Assembly (NCBI GenBank): GCA_963813975.1
Contig: CAWFAP010000001.1
Coordinates: 558,001-622,000, forward strand
Direction: 5' to 3'
Length of the DNA: 64,000 bases
Source of the DNA: RYN-230 sp963813975
GTDB taxonomy: Bacteria; Actinomycetota; Actinomycetes; Streptosporangiales; Streptosporangiaceae
Shown here: positions 50,867-59,875 of the stretch, one piece after another
How positions within the stretch are numbered: the stretch's first letter is position 1
Layout of the letters: every line of letters starts with the position of its first letter
Made by a program: the position numbers and the translations under genes
Notes under the pieces: generated by a model
The model's database searches: none
The model's input: the letters and a program-made list of their open reading frames with translations, nothing else
Told to the model about the DNA's origin: nothing

Positions 50867-52620
50867 GCGTGTTCCGGGTGTGGGCTCCGACGGCCGAGCG
50901 GGTCGACGTGCAGCTGGGGGCCGGGGCCATGGGCGGTGAGCCGCCGCAGCCGATGCGCCCGGCCGCCACCCCCGGCTGGTGGGAAGCAGACGTGCCCGAG
51001 GCGGCCGCCTCCGGCACCGACTACGCGTTCCGGGTGGATGGCGGCGAGCCGCTGCCCGATCCGCGCTCCCCGTGGCAGCCGCTGGGCAGCGAGGGGCCCA
51101 GCCGCACCTACGATCACGGCGCCTTCCGGTGGACCGACCGGGGCTGGCGGGGCGGGCCGCTGCGCGGCGCGGTGATCTACGAGATGCACGTGGGCACGTT
51201 CACCCCCGAGGGGACGTTCGACGCGGCGATCGGGCGGCTCGACCATCTCCGCGACCTGGGCGTGGACATGATCGAGCTGATGCCGGTGGCCGCGTTTCCC
51301 GGCCAGCACGGCTGGGGGTACGACGGCATCCACCTGTGGGCCGTGCACGAGCCGTACGGGGGCCCGGACGGGCTGAAGCGGTTCGTGGACGCATGCCACG
51401 CGCGGCGGGTGGCCGTCCTGCTCGACGTGGTCTACAACCACCTCGGCATCGGCAACCGGCTGGCCGACTTCGGCCCCTACTTCACCGAGGCGCACGTGAC
51501 CCCCTGGGGTCCCGCGGTGAACCTGGACCAGCCCGGCTCCGACGAGGTCCGCGGCTTCCTGATCAGCAACGCGCTGATGTGGCTGCGCGACTACCGCCTG
51601 GACGGGCTGCGGCTCGACGCGGTGCACGCCTTCGAGGACCACCGCGCGCTGCACCTCCTCGAGGAACTGGCCGTCGAGGTCCAGGCCCTCGGGACGCTGA
51701 CGAACCGGGAACTGGTCCTCATCGCCGAATCGGACCTCAATGACCCGCGGCTGGTCAGTTCCCGGGAAGCCGGCGGATTCGGCCTGGCGGCCCAGTGGAG
51801 CGACGACTTCCATCATGCGGTGCACGCGGCCATCACCGGGGAACGGCAGGGCTACTACGGGGACTTCGGCTCGATGGGATCCCTGGTCAAGACGCTGACC
51901 CGGGTGTTCTTCCACGACGGCAACTACTCCTCGTTCCGCGGCCGCAGCCACGGCCGGCCGGTGGACCTGCTCCGCATCCCCGGCTTCCGTTTCCTGGGTT
52001 ACCTGCAGGATCACGACCAGGTCGGCAACCGGGCCACCGGCGACCGGATCTCGAGCGGGCTGTCCGCCGACCTGGTGAAGGTGGGTGCGGGACTGGTGCT
52101 GACGGCGCCGTTCACCCCGATGCTGTTCATGGGCGAGGAGTGGGCCGCGTCCACCCCGTGGCAGTACTTCACCGACCACATCGATCCAGCGCTGGCCACC
52201 GCGGTCGCGGAAGGCCGCCGGGCGGAGTTCGGCGCGCATGGCTGGGGTCCCGCGGAGGTGCCGAACCCGCAGGACGAGCAGACCTTCCTCCAGTCCAAGC
52301 TGAACTGGGCGGAGCGGGACACGCCCCGCCACCAGGAGATGCTGGCCTGGTACACCGAGCTGATCGCGCTGCGCCGGGCGTGGCCGGAGCTGACCGACCC
52401 GCGGCTGGAGCGGATGCGAGCGGACTACGACGAGGAGCAGCGCTGGCTGGTGCTACACCGCGGCCGGTTGCGGCTCGTGGCCAGCCTGGGCGAGCAGCCC
52501 CTGCTGCTGCCGCTCGGCGCCCCGGGGACCGCCGTCCTCGCCGCGACCAGCTCCGGGGTCAGCATCGAGGGGGAGCAGCTCAGCATGCCGCCCGCCTCCT
52601 TCGCGGTAGCCGCCACGTAA
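50863..52620 (+). CDS. treZ: Maltooligosyl trehalose trehalohydrolase TreZ
   Basis: Releases trehalose from maltooligosyl trehalose. The 585-residue GH13 enzyme has an N-terminal beta domain (SVFRVWAPTAERVDVQLG), then IELMPVAAFPGQHGWGYDGIH, VLLDVVYNHLGIGN, the nucleophile in LDGLRLDAVHAF, the acid/base in LIAESDLNDPR, and YLQDHDQVGNRA. Residue order and length match TreZ. ATG 50863 overlaps the treY stop (ATGA). With glgX and treY it makes trehalose, a stress protectant and carbon reserve, directly from glycogen. Confidence 0.95.
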   Translation: MSVFRVWAPTAERVDVQLGAGAMGGEPPQPMRPAATPGWWEADVPEAAASGTDYAFRVDGGEPLPDPRSPWQPLGSEGPSRTYDHGAFRWTDRGWRGGPLRGAVIYEMHVGTFTPEGTFDAAIGRLDHLRDLGVDMIELMPVAAFPGQHGWGYDGIHLWAVHEPYGGPDGLKRFVDACHARRVAVLLDVVYNHLGIGNRLADFGPYFTEAHVTPWGPAVNLDQPGSDEVRGFLISNALMWLRDYRLDGLRLDAVHAFEDHRALHLLEELAVEVQALGTLTNRELVLIAESDLNDPRLVSSREAGGFGLAAQWSDDFHHAVHAAITGERQGYYGDFGSMGSLVKTLTRVFFHDGNYSSFRGRSHGRPVDLLRIPGFRFLGYLQDHDQVGNRATGDRISSGLSADLVKVGAGLVLTAPFTPMLFMGEEWAASTPWQYFTDHIDPALATAVAEGRRAEFGAHGWGPAEVPNPQDEQTFLQSKLNWAERDTPRHQEMLAWYTELIALRRAWPELTDPRLERMRADYDEEQRWLVLHRGRLRLVASLGEQPLLLPLGAPGTAVLAATSSGVSIEGEQLSMPPASFAVAAT

Positions 52621-52649
52621 GGCGTGCCCTGCGGATCTAGGATCGCCCT

Positions 52650-53366
52650 ATGCAGCAGCGCGTGGAGTCGGTGCGCACCGCCGACGGCTCCTTCGACCTG
52701 ACCATGTGGGTTCCGGACAGCGGCAGCGGCCCCGGCCTGCTGCTGATCCAGGAGATCTACGGGGTGAGCGACTACATCCGGGCCGTGGCCGAGGATCTGG
52801 CCGGCCTGGGCTACGTGGTCGCGGCGCCGGACCTGTTCTGGCGCCTGCAGCCTGGCTACCAGGCCGCCCACGACGACGCGGGCCTGGCCGCGTCGCTGGA
52901 GATGGGGTCCCGGTTCGACGCCGCCCAGGGCGTCACGGACTCCATCGCGGCGCTGGGGGTGCTGGCCGGCCTGCCCGAGGTGGACGGCGGCATCGGCATC
53001 ATCGGCTTCTGCCTGGGCGGCTCCATTGCCTACCTGGTCGCGGCGCGCACGCCCCTGGACGCGGTGATCTCCTTCTACGGCTCGGCCGTGCCGGAGCAGC
53101 TGGACGCGCTGGACCTGATCGCCGCCCCGCTGCTGTTCCACTTCGGCGGCAGCGACCCGTATATCCCCCGGGAGGCGGTCCAGAGGGTGCAGGACGCGGC
53201 GGCCGGGCGCCCCAACGTGGTCATCTACGTGGAAGAAGAGGCCGGGCACGCCTTCCACAACCGCAAGGCGCCCATGTTCCACCAGCCGGAGCCAGCGGCC
53301 CGGGCCGGGCAGCGCACCGAGGAGTTCCTCCGCCGGCACCTGCCCGCCCACAAGAACGTGGACTAG
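52650..53366 (+). CDS. Dienelactone hydrolase family protein
   Basis: An alpha/beta hydrolase of 238 residues. The catalytic triad of the family is visible: Cys in GFCLGG (about residue 119), Asp in FGGSDPYIP (about 168), and His in GHAFHN (about 200). The oxyanion region PGLLLIQEIYGVSDYIR is also typical. Family members open dienelactones in chlorocatechol breakdown, but many homologues act on other esters, and no aromatic-ring gene is adjacent. It follows treZ by 29 bp, without overlap. Confidence 0.88.
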   Translation: MQQRVESVRTADGSFDLTMWVPDSGSGPGLLLIQEIYGVSDYIRAVAEDLAGLGYVVAAPDLFWRLQPGYQAAHDDAGLAASLEMGSRFDAAQGVTDSIAALGVLAGLPEVDGGIGIIGFCLGGSIAYLVAARTPLDAVISFYGSAVPEQLDALDLIAAPLLFHFGGSDPYIPREAVQRVQDAAAGRPNVVIYVEEEAGHAFHNRKAPMFHQPEPAARAGQRTEEFLRRHLPAHKNVD

Positions 53367-53411
53367 CGGCGGCGGGTGCCGTCGCCGGCCGGATGGATCG
53401 CAGAAGGATGG

Positions 53412-54014
53412 TCAGGGCCGGGTGTCGGGCAGGGCGGGCGAGAACACCCACAGCACCTGGGTCCGGCCAGCGGCCCAGATCCCGTGGAAGGTGTGCTCGC
53501 TGCCGGCGGGGAAGGTGAAGGCGTCACCCCGCTCGAGCGTGACGTGCTCCCCGGCGAGCGTAATCTCCAGCTGCCCGGCCAGGACGAAGACGAACTCAAC
53601 ATCGGCCGGCAGCGAATAGGGCTCGTCCCCGCTCCCGCCACCTGGCTCGATGTCGCTGAGGATGGCTTGCACCCGCTTCTCGCCGGACGGGGTGAGCAGG
53701 TACTCCCGGATCCCGGTTCCGCCGAAATTAATCGGCGGGTAGGCGCCCCGCCTGATCACCTCGCCCTTCGACGTCTGGAACAGCGAGCCGACCGAGACGT
53801 CCAGCGCCCCGCAGATCCGGATGAGCGACGCCACTGAGACGTTCGCGAGATCCCGCTCCAGCTTGGATAGGAAGCCCTTGGTCAGCCCGGCCTGCTCGGC
53901 CACCTCGGCCATGCTCTTGCGGGCGGCCAGCCTGGCCGCCCGAAGTTGCGCACCGATACGCGTGACGTCGGGGTCGGTATCCCGCTCGCCGTTCCCGCTG
54001 CTGGCGCTGGGCAC
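53412..54014 (-). CDS. XRE-cupin transcriptional regulator
   Basis: A 200-residue regulator: an N-terminal XRE helix-turn-helix (GAQLRAARLAARKSMAEVAEQAGLTKGFLSKLERDLANVS), then a C-terminal cupin_2 effector domain (about 110-190) with GQLEITLAGEHVTLERGDAFTFPAGSEHTF. The PuuR-like architecture is often linked to polyamine, amino acid or purine use. GTG 54014 follows AGGAGGAGG. It is divergent from the NCS1 permease and ureohydrolase and so probably controls them, with their substrate or product bound by the cupin. Confidence 0.88.
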   Translation of the reverse strand: MPSASSGNGERDTDPDVTRIGAQLRAARLAARKSMAEVAEQAGLTKGFLSKLERDLANVSVASLIRICGALDVSVGSLFQTSKGEVIRRGAYPPINFGGTGIREYLLTPSGEKRVQAILSDIEPGGGSGDEPYSLPADVEFVFVLAGQLEITLAGEHVTLERGDAFTFPAGSEHTFHGIWAAGRTQVLWVFSPALPDTRP

Positions 54015-54100
54015 CAGTACTCCTCCTCCTGCATGAGAGGCACGCCGGGCAGCAGCCTGGGCACCTCAATAAGACAGCGGAACTCGTTATGAAACAAGAG

Positions 54101-54123
54101 TTGACAGCTGTGAACCATATGGT
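54101..54123 (+). promoter_or_regulatory. TTGACA promoter element overlapping palindromes
   Basis: TTGACA (54101-54106) is a consensus -35 in the gap between the regulator and permease. It overlaps TTGACAGCTGTGAA, an imperfect palindrome with core ACAGCTGT, and is followed by the perfect palindrome ACCATATGGT (54114-54123). This is a plausible operator for the XRE-cupin protein. Confidence 0.45.
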
Positions 54124-54166
54124 GACCATTGCTGGCAAGGCAGGTCACGTCGGGCTAGGAGAGGCC

Positions 54167-55687
54167 ATGGCTGCAGAGCCCCGGGCGGAAGCCGCAGTCC
54201 ATGAACTTGAGGGTGGCCTGCGCAGCCAGATCGAGGTGCACTCGATCGACTGGATCCCGGACACGGAGCGGCACGGCAAGACCTGGCAGCAGACCATGCT
54301 GTGGTTTCTGGGGAACTTCCAGTACTTCACCATCCCGATTGGCTTCGTCGGCCCTTCGCTCGGCCTGTCGCTGGGCTGGTCGATTCTGGCCGGCGTACTC
54401 GGCATCTGGTTCGGCACGCTGTTCATGGCCTTCCACGCCACCCAGGGCCCGGTATTCGGGCTGCCGCAGATGATCCAGACCCGGGCCCAGCTCGGCTACC
54501 GCGGCGTGGTGGTCGCGCTGTTCGCCGTGCTGTTTACCTACATGGCCTTCAACGTCGCCGACCAGGTGCTGATGGCCAGCGGGCTGCATGGCGCGTTCGG
54601 CTGGAGCGCCGGCGCCGTGGCGATCATCACCGCGGTGCTCGCCGCCGCGCTCGCCATCTTCGGCTATGACTGGGTCCACCGGGTCTTCCGGTTCCTGCTG
54701 GTCATCTCGTTCCCGTGCTACGCGATCATCTCGGTGGCGATCCTCGTCGGTCATGCGGGCGGCGTGGCGCCGCGTCAGCCCGGCAGCTTCATTTTTACCG
54801 CGTTCATGGCCCAGTTCTCGGTCGCCGCGGCGTACAACATCACGTACGCGCCCTACGTGTCGGACTACTCGCGCTATATGCCGCGCAAGACGTCACCGCG
54901 CGGAATCATCGCCGCCGTGTTCTTCGGCGCCTCAGGGTCGGCGATCTGGCTGATCGCCCTCGGCGCGTGGCTGGCCACCCGGCTTGGCGTGTCCGACGGG
55001 CTGGTCGGGCTGCAGCGGGTCGGCGACAATGTGGCCGCGCCGCTCGGCTCGATCACCGCGTTCCTGTCCGCGACGGCGCTGCTCGCCACCATGGGGATGA
55101 ACGCTTACGGCGGGATGCTGACCGTCCTCACCGGCATCGACTCGTTCAAGAAGATCCGGACCAGCAGGATCTGGCGCGCGGCGACGGTCGTCGTCCTGGC
55201 TGTCATCTGGTACGCCATAGGGGCCGGCATCTCGACCAGTGCATCCGACACCGCGGTCAGCGCCGTGCTCAACTCGCTGACGCTGATGCTGTACTTGCTC
55301 GTCCCGTGGACCGCGCTGAACCTGGTGGACTTCTTCTTTGTCCGGCACGGCCACTATGCGATCACCGACATCTTCCGTCCCGACGGTGCTTACGGCCTGT
55401 GGGGCTGGCGCGGGCTGACGGCCTACTTCGCCGGCTTCGCGGCCGAGATTCCGTTCATGGTGCTTCCGCCGATCGCCGGTCTTTCGTACACCGGCCCCTT
55501 CCCCGCCCACCTGACCGACGGCGTGGACTACTCCTGGCTGGTCGGGCTGGTAGTTTCCGGCCTGGTATACCTGCTGCTGTCGCGCTCGCTCGACGTGGCG
55601 GCCGAGGCGTCGGCCATTGACGCCAGCGAGCGCGAGCTCCGCGCCATCGACGCCGTGGCCGGGGCGAAAGGCGAGGAGTCCGCCTGA
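54167..55687 (+). CDS. NCS1 family nucleobase/guanidino-type permease
   Basis: A 506-residue transporter of the cytosine/purine permease (NCS1) family with about twelve hydrophobic segments. The N-terminal motif reads KTWQQTMLWFLGNFQYFTIPIGFVGPSLGLSLGW, and the central loop is NITYAPYVSDYSRYMPRKTS, both characteristic. I start it at ATG 54167 after AGGAGAGG; the frame also opens at ATG 54089. It is followed after 57 bp by a ureohydrolase, so it probably imports a nitrogen-rich substrate such as a guanidino compound. The actual substrate is not shown. Confidence 0.9.
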   Translation: MAAEPRAEAAVHELEGGLRSQIEVHSIDWIPDTERHGKTWQQTMLWFLGNFQYFTIPIGFVGPSLGLSLGWSILAGVLGIWFGTLFMAFHATQGPVFGLPQMIQTRAQLGYRGVVVALFAVLFTYMAFNVADQVLMASGLHGAFGWSAGAVAIITAVLAAALAIFGYDWVHRVFRFLLVISFPCYAIISVAILVGHAGGVAPRQPGSFIFTAFMAQFSVAAAYNITYAPYVSDYSRYMPRKTSPRGIIAAVFFGASGSAIWLIALGAWLATRLGVSDGLVGLQRVGDNVAAPLGSITAFLSATALLATMGMNAYGGMLTVLTGIDSFKKIRTSRIWRAATVVVLAVIWYAIGAGISTSASDTAVSAVLNSLTLMLYLLVPWTALNLVDFFFVRHGHYAITDIFRPDGAYGLWGWRGLTAYFAGFAAEIPFMVLPPIAGLSYTGPFPAHLTDGVDYSWLVGLVVSGLVYLLLSRSLDVAAEASAIDASERELRAIDAVAGAKGEESA

Positions 55688-55744
55688 GGGCACTGGTGCC
55701 AGCGGCCGGCCGGGCGTGGGCGAGGATCTGGGATAGGGGATGAC

Positions 55745-56719
55745 ATGACCGAGCCTGTTCCGCGGATCATCACCGGAGAGACGGCCGGGCAGGTCGACGC
55801 CACGCTCGTGCCCAGGTACGGCGGAGAGTCAACCTTCGCCCGCCTGCCGCGTATCGACCAGGTGGCGCACGCCGATGCTGTCGTGCTGGGCGTGCCTTTT
55901 GACGGCGGGGTCAGCTACCGGCCAGGCGCCCGTTTCGGCCCCGCCCACATCCGGGAATCGTCCCGGCTGCTGCGGCCCTACAACCCGGCCCTGCAGGCGT
56001 CACCCTTCGCCAGCCAGCAGGTCGCCGACGCGGGGGATCTCGCGGTCAACCCGTACAGCATCGAGGAGGCGATCGGCGCCATCGAGCGGGGGGCGCGTGC
56101 CCTGCTCGAACGCGCACCCTTCATCCTGATGCTCGGCGGCGACCACACGGTGGCGCTGCCCATGATCCGGGCGCTGTCGGCCGGGCACGGCCCGCTGGCC
56201 GTGGTCCACTTCGATGCTCACCTCGACACCTGGGACACCTACTTCGGGGCCGCCTACACCCACGGGACCCCATTCCGCAGGGCCTCAGAGGAGGGCCTGC
56301 TTGACCGGTCGGGGTGCCTGCACATCGGGATCCGCGGGCCCCTTTACACCGGCAGCGACCTGACTCAGGACAGCGAGCTGGGATTCCAGGTCATCTCCGC
56401 CCCGGATGTCGATCAGCTCGGAGTGCCCGGCTTGGTGGAGCGCATCCGGCAGCGGGTCGGCGACCGCCCGGTCTACGTGTCGGTCAACATTGACGTGCTG
56501 GACCCGGCGCATGCCCCGGGCACCGGCACCCCCGAGGCCGGCGGCCTGTCCAGCCGGGAACTGCTCGCCGCGCTGCGGTCATTCGCCCGGCTGAACCTCG
56601 TCGGCGCCGACATCGTGGAGGTCGCGCCCGCCTACGACCATGCCCAGATCACCGGGATCGCCGCAGCGCACGTCGGCTACGAGCTACTGTCCTGCCTCGC
56701 CGCCCGGAAGGCGGGCTGA
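55745..56719 (+). CDS. Ureohydrolase (agmatinase/guanidino-acid hydrolase family)
   Basis: A dimanganese (or dinickel) ureohydrolase of 324 residues that splits urea off a guanidino group. The metal-binding motifs are all present: LGGDHTVALP, HFDAHLDTWDTYFG and SVNIDVLDPAHAPGTGTPEAGG. GVPFDGGVSYRPGARFGPAHIR is the agmatinase-type N-terminal motif. Agmatine, guanidinobutyrate, guanidinopropionate and guanidine are possible substrates and cannot be separated by eye. It is an operon partner of the NCS1 permease. Its last 43 bp overlap the convergent EamA gene. Confidence 0.91.
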   Translation: MTEPVPRIITGETAGQVDATLVPRYGGESTFARLPRIDQVAHADAVVLGVPFDGGVSYRPGARFGPAHIRESSRLLRPYNPALQASPFASQQVADAGDLAVNPYSIEEAIGAIERGARALLERAPFILMLGGDHTVALPMIRALSAGHGPLAVVHFDAHLDTWDTYFGAAYTHGTPFRRASEEGLLDRSGCLHIGIRGPLYTGSDLTQDSELGFQVISAPDVDQLGVPGLVERIRQRVGDRPVYVSVNIDVLDPAHAPGTGTPEAGGLSSRELLAALRSFARLNLVGADIVEVAPAYDHAQITGIAAAHVGYELLSCLAARKAG

Positions 56720-57720
56720 GGACGGCGTTTGCCGTGCTCACACCGCCCGGCTAGGGGTGCGGGGACTGGGCCGGCGCCGTGGCCCGCCGGGCCGGGGCCT
56801 GATGCGGCGCTGCGGCCCGCCACCCCGCCGAGGACCAGCGCCGCGGCGAGGATGACCGCGCCCGCGATCCCGGTGGGCCCGAGCCGGTCGCCGAGGACCA
56901 GCGCCGCGAGGATGGTGCCGGTGAGCGGTTCCAGCAGGGACAGCAGCGCGGCGATGCCCGCCGGGGCGGTCCGCAGGCCGCGGAAGTACAGCGTGTAGGC
57001 CACGGCCGTCGGCCCGGTGCCCAGCAGGGCCAGCAGGCCGCAGGTGAGCGGGGCCGGTGTGAAGCCGACCCGGCCAGCGGCCGCGGCCACCGGCAGCAGG
57101 GCCAGGCCGCCGAGGGTGAACCCGAAGCCGGTCGCGGTCAGGTCATCCAGGCCCGCCACCGGCCGGGCGCTGATCAGCGTGAGCGTGGCGAACCCGGCGG
57201 CCGCGAGAACCGCCAGGCCCGCGCTGGCCAGCACCGCGGTCTCGGGAAAACCGCCGGACGGCAGGCCGGCCAGCAGGCCGAGGCCGGTGAGCGCGAGGCC
57301 GGTGGCGCCGCCCGCGAGCCGGCCGCTCCGGCGCTGGCCGCGGGCCCGCTCCCCGGCTAGCACGAGGACCGGGGCGCTCCCGATAGTGACCAGGGTGGCC
57401 AGGCTGACCGAGGTCAGCGACACGGCCGTGAAGTAGCAGCCCTGGAACACCGCGGCCAGCCCGGCGATCGCGGCGATGCGGGCCCAGGCGGCCCGGCCCG
57501 CGGGCCAGCGCCGGCCGGTCGGCACCAGGACGATGATGATCAGTGCGCCGCCGGTGGCCAGCCGGCAGGCGGCCACCGACAGCGCGGGCAGGCCGGAACT
57601 GCGTTCCAGCAGGCGGCCGGTGAGGCCGCCGGTTCCCCACAGCAGCCCGGCCGCCACCAGGCAGGCCAGGCCAGTTCCGGGGCGGCGGGCCGCCGCGGGC
57701 ACGGTTGAGCCAACAGTCAT
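56677..57720 (-). CDS. EamA/DMT superfamily exporter
   Basis: A membrane protein of 347 residues with about ten hydrophobic segments in two EamA repeats (about 15-145 and 160-300). The opening LACLVAAGLLWGTGGLTGRLL and the second-repeat GTGPTAVAYTLYFRGLRTAPAGIAALLSLLEPLTG are typical of RhaT/YdcZ-like metabolite exporters. A basic hydrophilic tail ends the protein and overlaps the 3' end of the ureohydrolase on the other strand. AGGAG lies 10 nt upstream of ATG 57720. The substrate is unknown. Confidence 0.87.
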   Translation of the reverse strand: MTVGSTVPAAARRPGTGLACLVAAGLLWGTGGLTGRLLERSSGLPALSVAACRLATGGALIIIVLVPTGRRWPAGRAAWARIAAIAGLAAVFQGCYFTAVSLTSVSLATLVTIGSAPVLVLAGERARGQRRSGRLAGGATGLALTGLGLLAGLPSGGFPETAVLASAGLAVLAAAGFATLTLISARPVAGLDDLTATGFGFTLGGLALLPVAAAAGRVGFTPAPLTCGLLALLGTGPTAVAYTLYFRGLRTAPAGIAALLSLLEPLTGTILAALVLGDRLGPTGIAGAVILAAALVLGGVAGRSAASGPGPAGHGAGPVPAPLAGRCEHGKRRPQPAFRAARQDSSS

Positions 57721-57937
57721 GGAAGATCGCTCCTGCGACGAGAAGGGGAAGGGTCGCGGAAGCGGGGTGGGTCGCTGGGGCCATGCTCGCTGACGGGCGT
57801 AGCCCGGCCAGGAAACAGGCGCGCTCAGGAAATACCGCGCGCAGGCTCAGAAGGCCTGACGCGCTGCGGCTGCACCCCGCTCAGGAGCGGGGCGGCGGGG
57901 TGATCGGGAAGAGCCGGTGCACCTTCCCATCCTACGG

Positions 57938-59746
57938 TCAGCTGGCCGGAGTGACGATGCCGTATTCGTGGATCTTCCGGTAGATGGTCGCGCGGGACAT
58001 GCCCAGTGACTTGGCCGCCTTGACCTTGTTGCCCTGGTAGTCGAGCAGGCCCTGGACGATCGCGTCGCGTTCCATGGACTCCAGCGGGGACAGCAGCCGC
58101 CTGCTCACGGTCCAGCATTCCGGCGGGAGGTCGGCCGGCTGGATGGACCCGGTACGCCGTTTCTGCACGACCCGCTTGAGCACCTGCCACAGCTGCTCGG
58201 TGTTGCCGGGCCACTTCGACCGCAGCAGCAGCTGCAAGGCCTCTGGGGAGCAGGTCAGCCGGCCGTGCTGGCCCAGCTTGGCCACGAAGAAGGGGACCAG
58301 CATGTGCAGGTCCTCGATGTGGTGGCGCAGCGGCGGCAGCTCTACGGTGCTGGGGAAGAAACGCAGCAGCTTGGTCAGGTCGCCGTGCGCGCACCTGCGG
58401 TCCAGGGTGACCGCCACCCACAGGTCGTGCTGCCGCGAGGCCGCCCGGGCCTCCTGGAGCGCGGAGGTCAGGGCGTTCAGTTGCCGGGCGTTCAGCACGT
58501 CCACGTGCCGGATCACCAGCGAGCCTTCGCCGTCGAGCAGTTCCCGGCGGGCCCGCAGCAGCCAGTCGGTGTCGGTGGCCTCGGCCGCGTCGAGGACGTA
58601 GAAGCGCTCCGCCGGGTTGCGGCGCTGGTGGACCGCGCGGACCAGGCTCAGCTTGCCCACCCCTGGCTCCCCCTCGAGGGCGAGCCAGTCTCCCGAGTCG
58701 TACACCGACTCGACCTGACGGCAGCCGCGCAGCCACAGCGCCCCGCTGCCGACCAGGCCAGGCAGGGACATGGGAGGCCGGGCGGCGGAGTCCGCGGCCG
58801 GCCGCTGGCTGGCCGGCTCGATGAGCTTCACGTGCACGACCCCGCCCGCGACGTGGTCGTCGCCCCGGACCGGGCGGCAGTACATCCGGGCCTGGATCCC
58901 GCTGGGCAGCTCGACGGACGCCGTGCCCGCCTGCTGGGTGGCCAGCATCTCGGCGGCCTGGCCGAGCAGCACGCCCTGGTCGCCTGGGTCGAGTACCTGG
59001 CGGGCGTACTCGTTCATCATGACGACGTCATTGTTCAGCGCCAGCACGATCCCGCTGGTGCGGCGGCAGGCCCGCATGTACTCCTGCATCAGCTGGAGTT
59101 CCCGGGCGCTGCTGTCCGCGAGCATGGCCTGGGTGATCTGGTCCGCGGTGGTCTTGGCCAGCGCGATCAGCAGCGGGTCGGCGTCCCTGCGCCAGCAGGT
59201 CAGGTTGACCGCGCCGACAGCCTTCCCGGAGATCGGGTCGTGGATCGGGACCCCGGCGCAGGCCAGGTCCTCGAGGTCCTCGGCGTAGTGCTCGTGCCCG
59301 AACACGACTGCGGGCTGACCGCCTTCCAGCGCGGTGCCGATCCCATTGGTGCCGGCGTGCTCCTCGGCGTAGCTGAAGCCCGGGGCCAGCTGGACCCCGT
59401 CCAGGTGACGTTCCAGGTCGTGGTCGGCGGTCATCCTGCTCAGCACGACGCCGGCGGCGTCGGTGAGGATGACGCTGATCGGCTGCCCCTCCAGGTGCTG
59501 ACGCAGGTTGCGCAGCACAGGCATGGCGTTGCGGGTCAGCGGGGTATCAAGATTCGGGTCCCGGACGTAGGGCAGCGTCACCCGGTCGGCAGCCACCTTC
59601 CACTGCCGTGAACGCCACCAGGACGCCAGGATCGGCTCACGCACTTCACTAGGCCGAACCGATTCGGCCGTCAGAAACCGCTCCCGCGTCTCGGCCAGCC
59701 CTTTGCTGTCGGCCAAGGCCGGCAGGTGCACTGCTGTGGGCACCAT
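57938..59746 (-). CDS. mimR: GAF-AAA-Fis transcriptional activator (AcoR/MimR-like) of the monooxygenase operon
   Basis: A 602-residue regulator. A GAF-type sensor covers about 70-215 (FSYEEHAGTNGIGTALE-like segment with AEEHAGTNGIGTAL, then GVPIHDPISGKAVGAVNLT), as in AcoR-family activators. The AAA+ domain (about 340-520) has Walker A GEPGVGKLS, Walker B GSLVIRHVD, and PPLRHHIEDL. The C-terminal Fis HTH reads KVKAAKSLGMSRATIYRKIHEYGI. The GAFTGA loop needed to contact sigma-54 is absent, as in actinobacterial MimR relatives. GGGAGGTACGGAGG supports ATG 59746. It is divergent from the monooxygenase genes and probably binds the palindromes at 59858 and 60258. The mimR name is by analogy. Confidence 0.87.
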   Translation of the reverse strand: MVPTAVHLPALADSKGLAETRERFLTAESVRPSEVREPILASWWRSRQWKVAADRVTLPYVRDPNLDTPLTRNAMPVLRNLRQHLEGQPISVILTDAAGVVLSRMTADHDLERHLDGVQLAPGFSYAEEHAGTNGIGTALEGGQPAVVFGHEHYAEDLEDLACAGVPIHDPISGKAVGAVNLTCWRRDADPLLIALAKTTADQITQAMLADSSARELQLMQEYMRACRRTSGIVLALNNDVVMMNEYARQVLDPGDQGVLLGQAAEMLATQQAGTASVELPSGIQARMYCRPVRGDDHVAGGVVHVKLIEPASQRPAADSAARPPMSLPGLVGSGALWLRGCRQVESVYDSGDWLALEGEPGVGKLSLVRAVHQRRNPAERFYVLDAAEATDTDWLLRARRELLDGEGSLVIRHVDVLNARQLNALTSALQEARAASRQHDLWVAVTLDRRCAHGDLTKLLRFFPSTVELPPLRHHIEDLHMLVPFFVAKLGQHGRLTCSPEALQLLLRSKWPGNTEQLWQVLKRVVQKRRTGSIQPADLPPECWTVSRRLLSPLESMERDAIVQGLLDYQGNKVKAAKSLGMSRATIYRKIHEYGIVTPAS

Positions 59747-59857
59747 CGCGCCTCCGTACCTCCCGGCACCGTTCGTGCAGGCCGCTCGTTCAGCTCGCGG
59801 CCGGCACCCCGGGTTGCGTCTTACTTACCCAAAATAGGTGCGGTGTTACCGCCCCCT

Positions 59858-59872
59858 GTCTCAAGTTGAGAC
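59858..59872. promoter_or_regulatory. GTCTCAA-G-TTGAGAC palindrome (activator site 1)
   Basis: A perfect 7+7 bp inverted repeat with a 1-bp centre, 112 bp from the activator start and 83 bp before the 82-residue ORF. Site 2 at 60258 is nearly identical. It is the best candidate binding site for the divergent Fis-type activator. Confidence 0.65.
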
Positions 59873-59875
59873 CGG

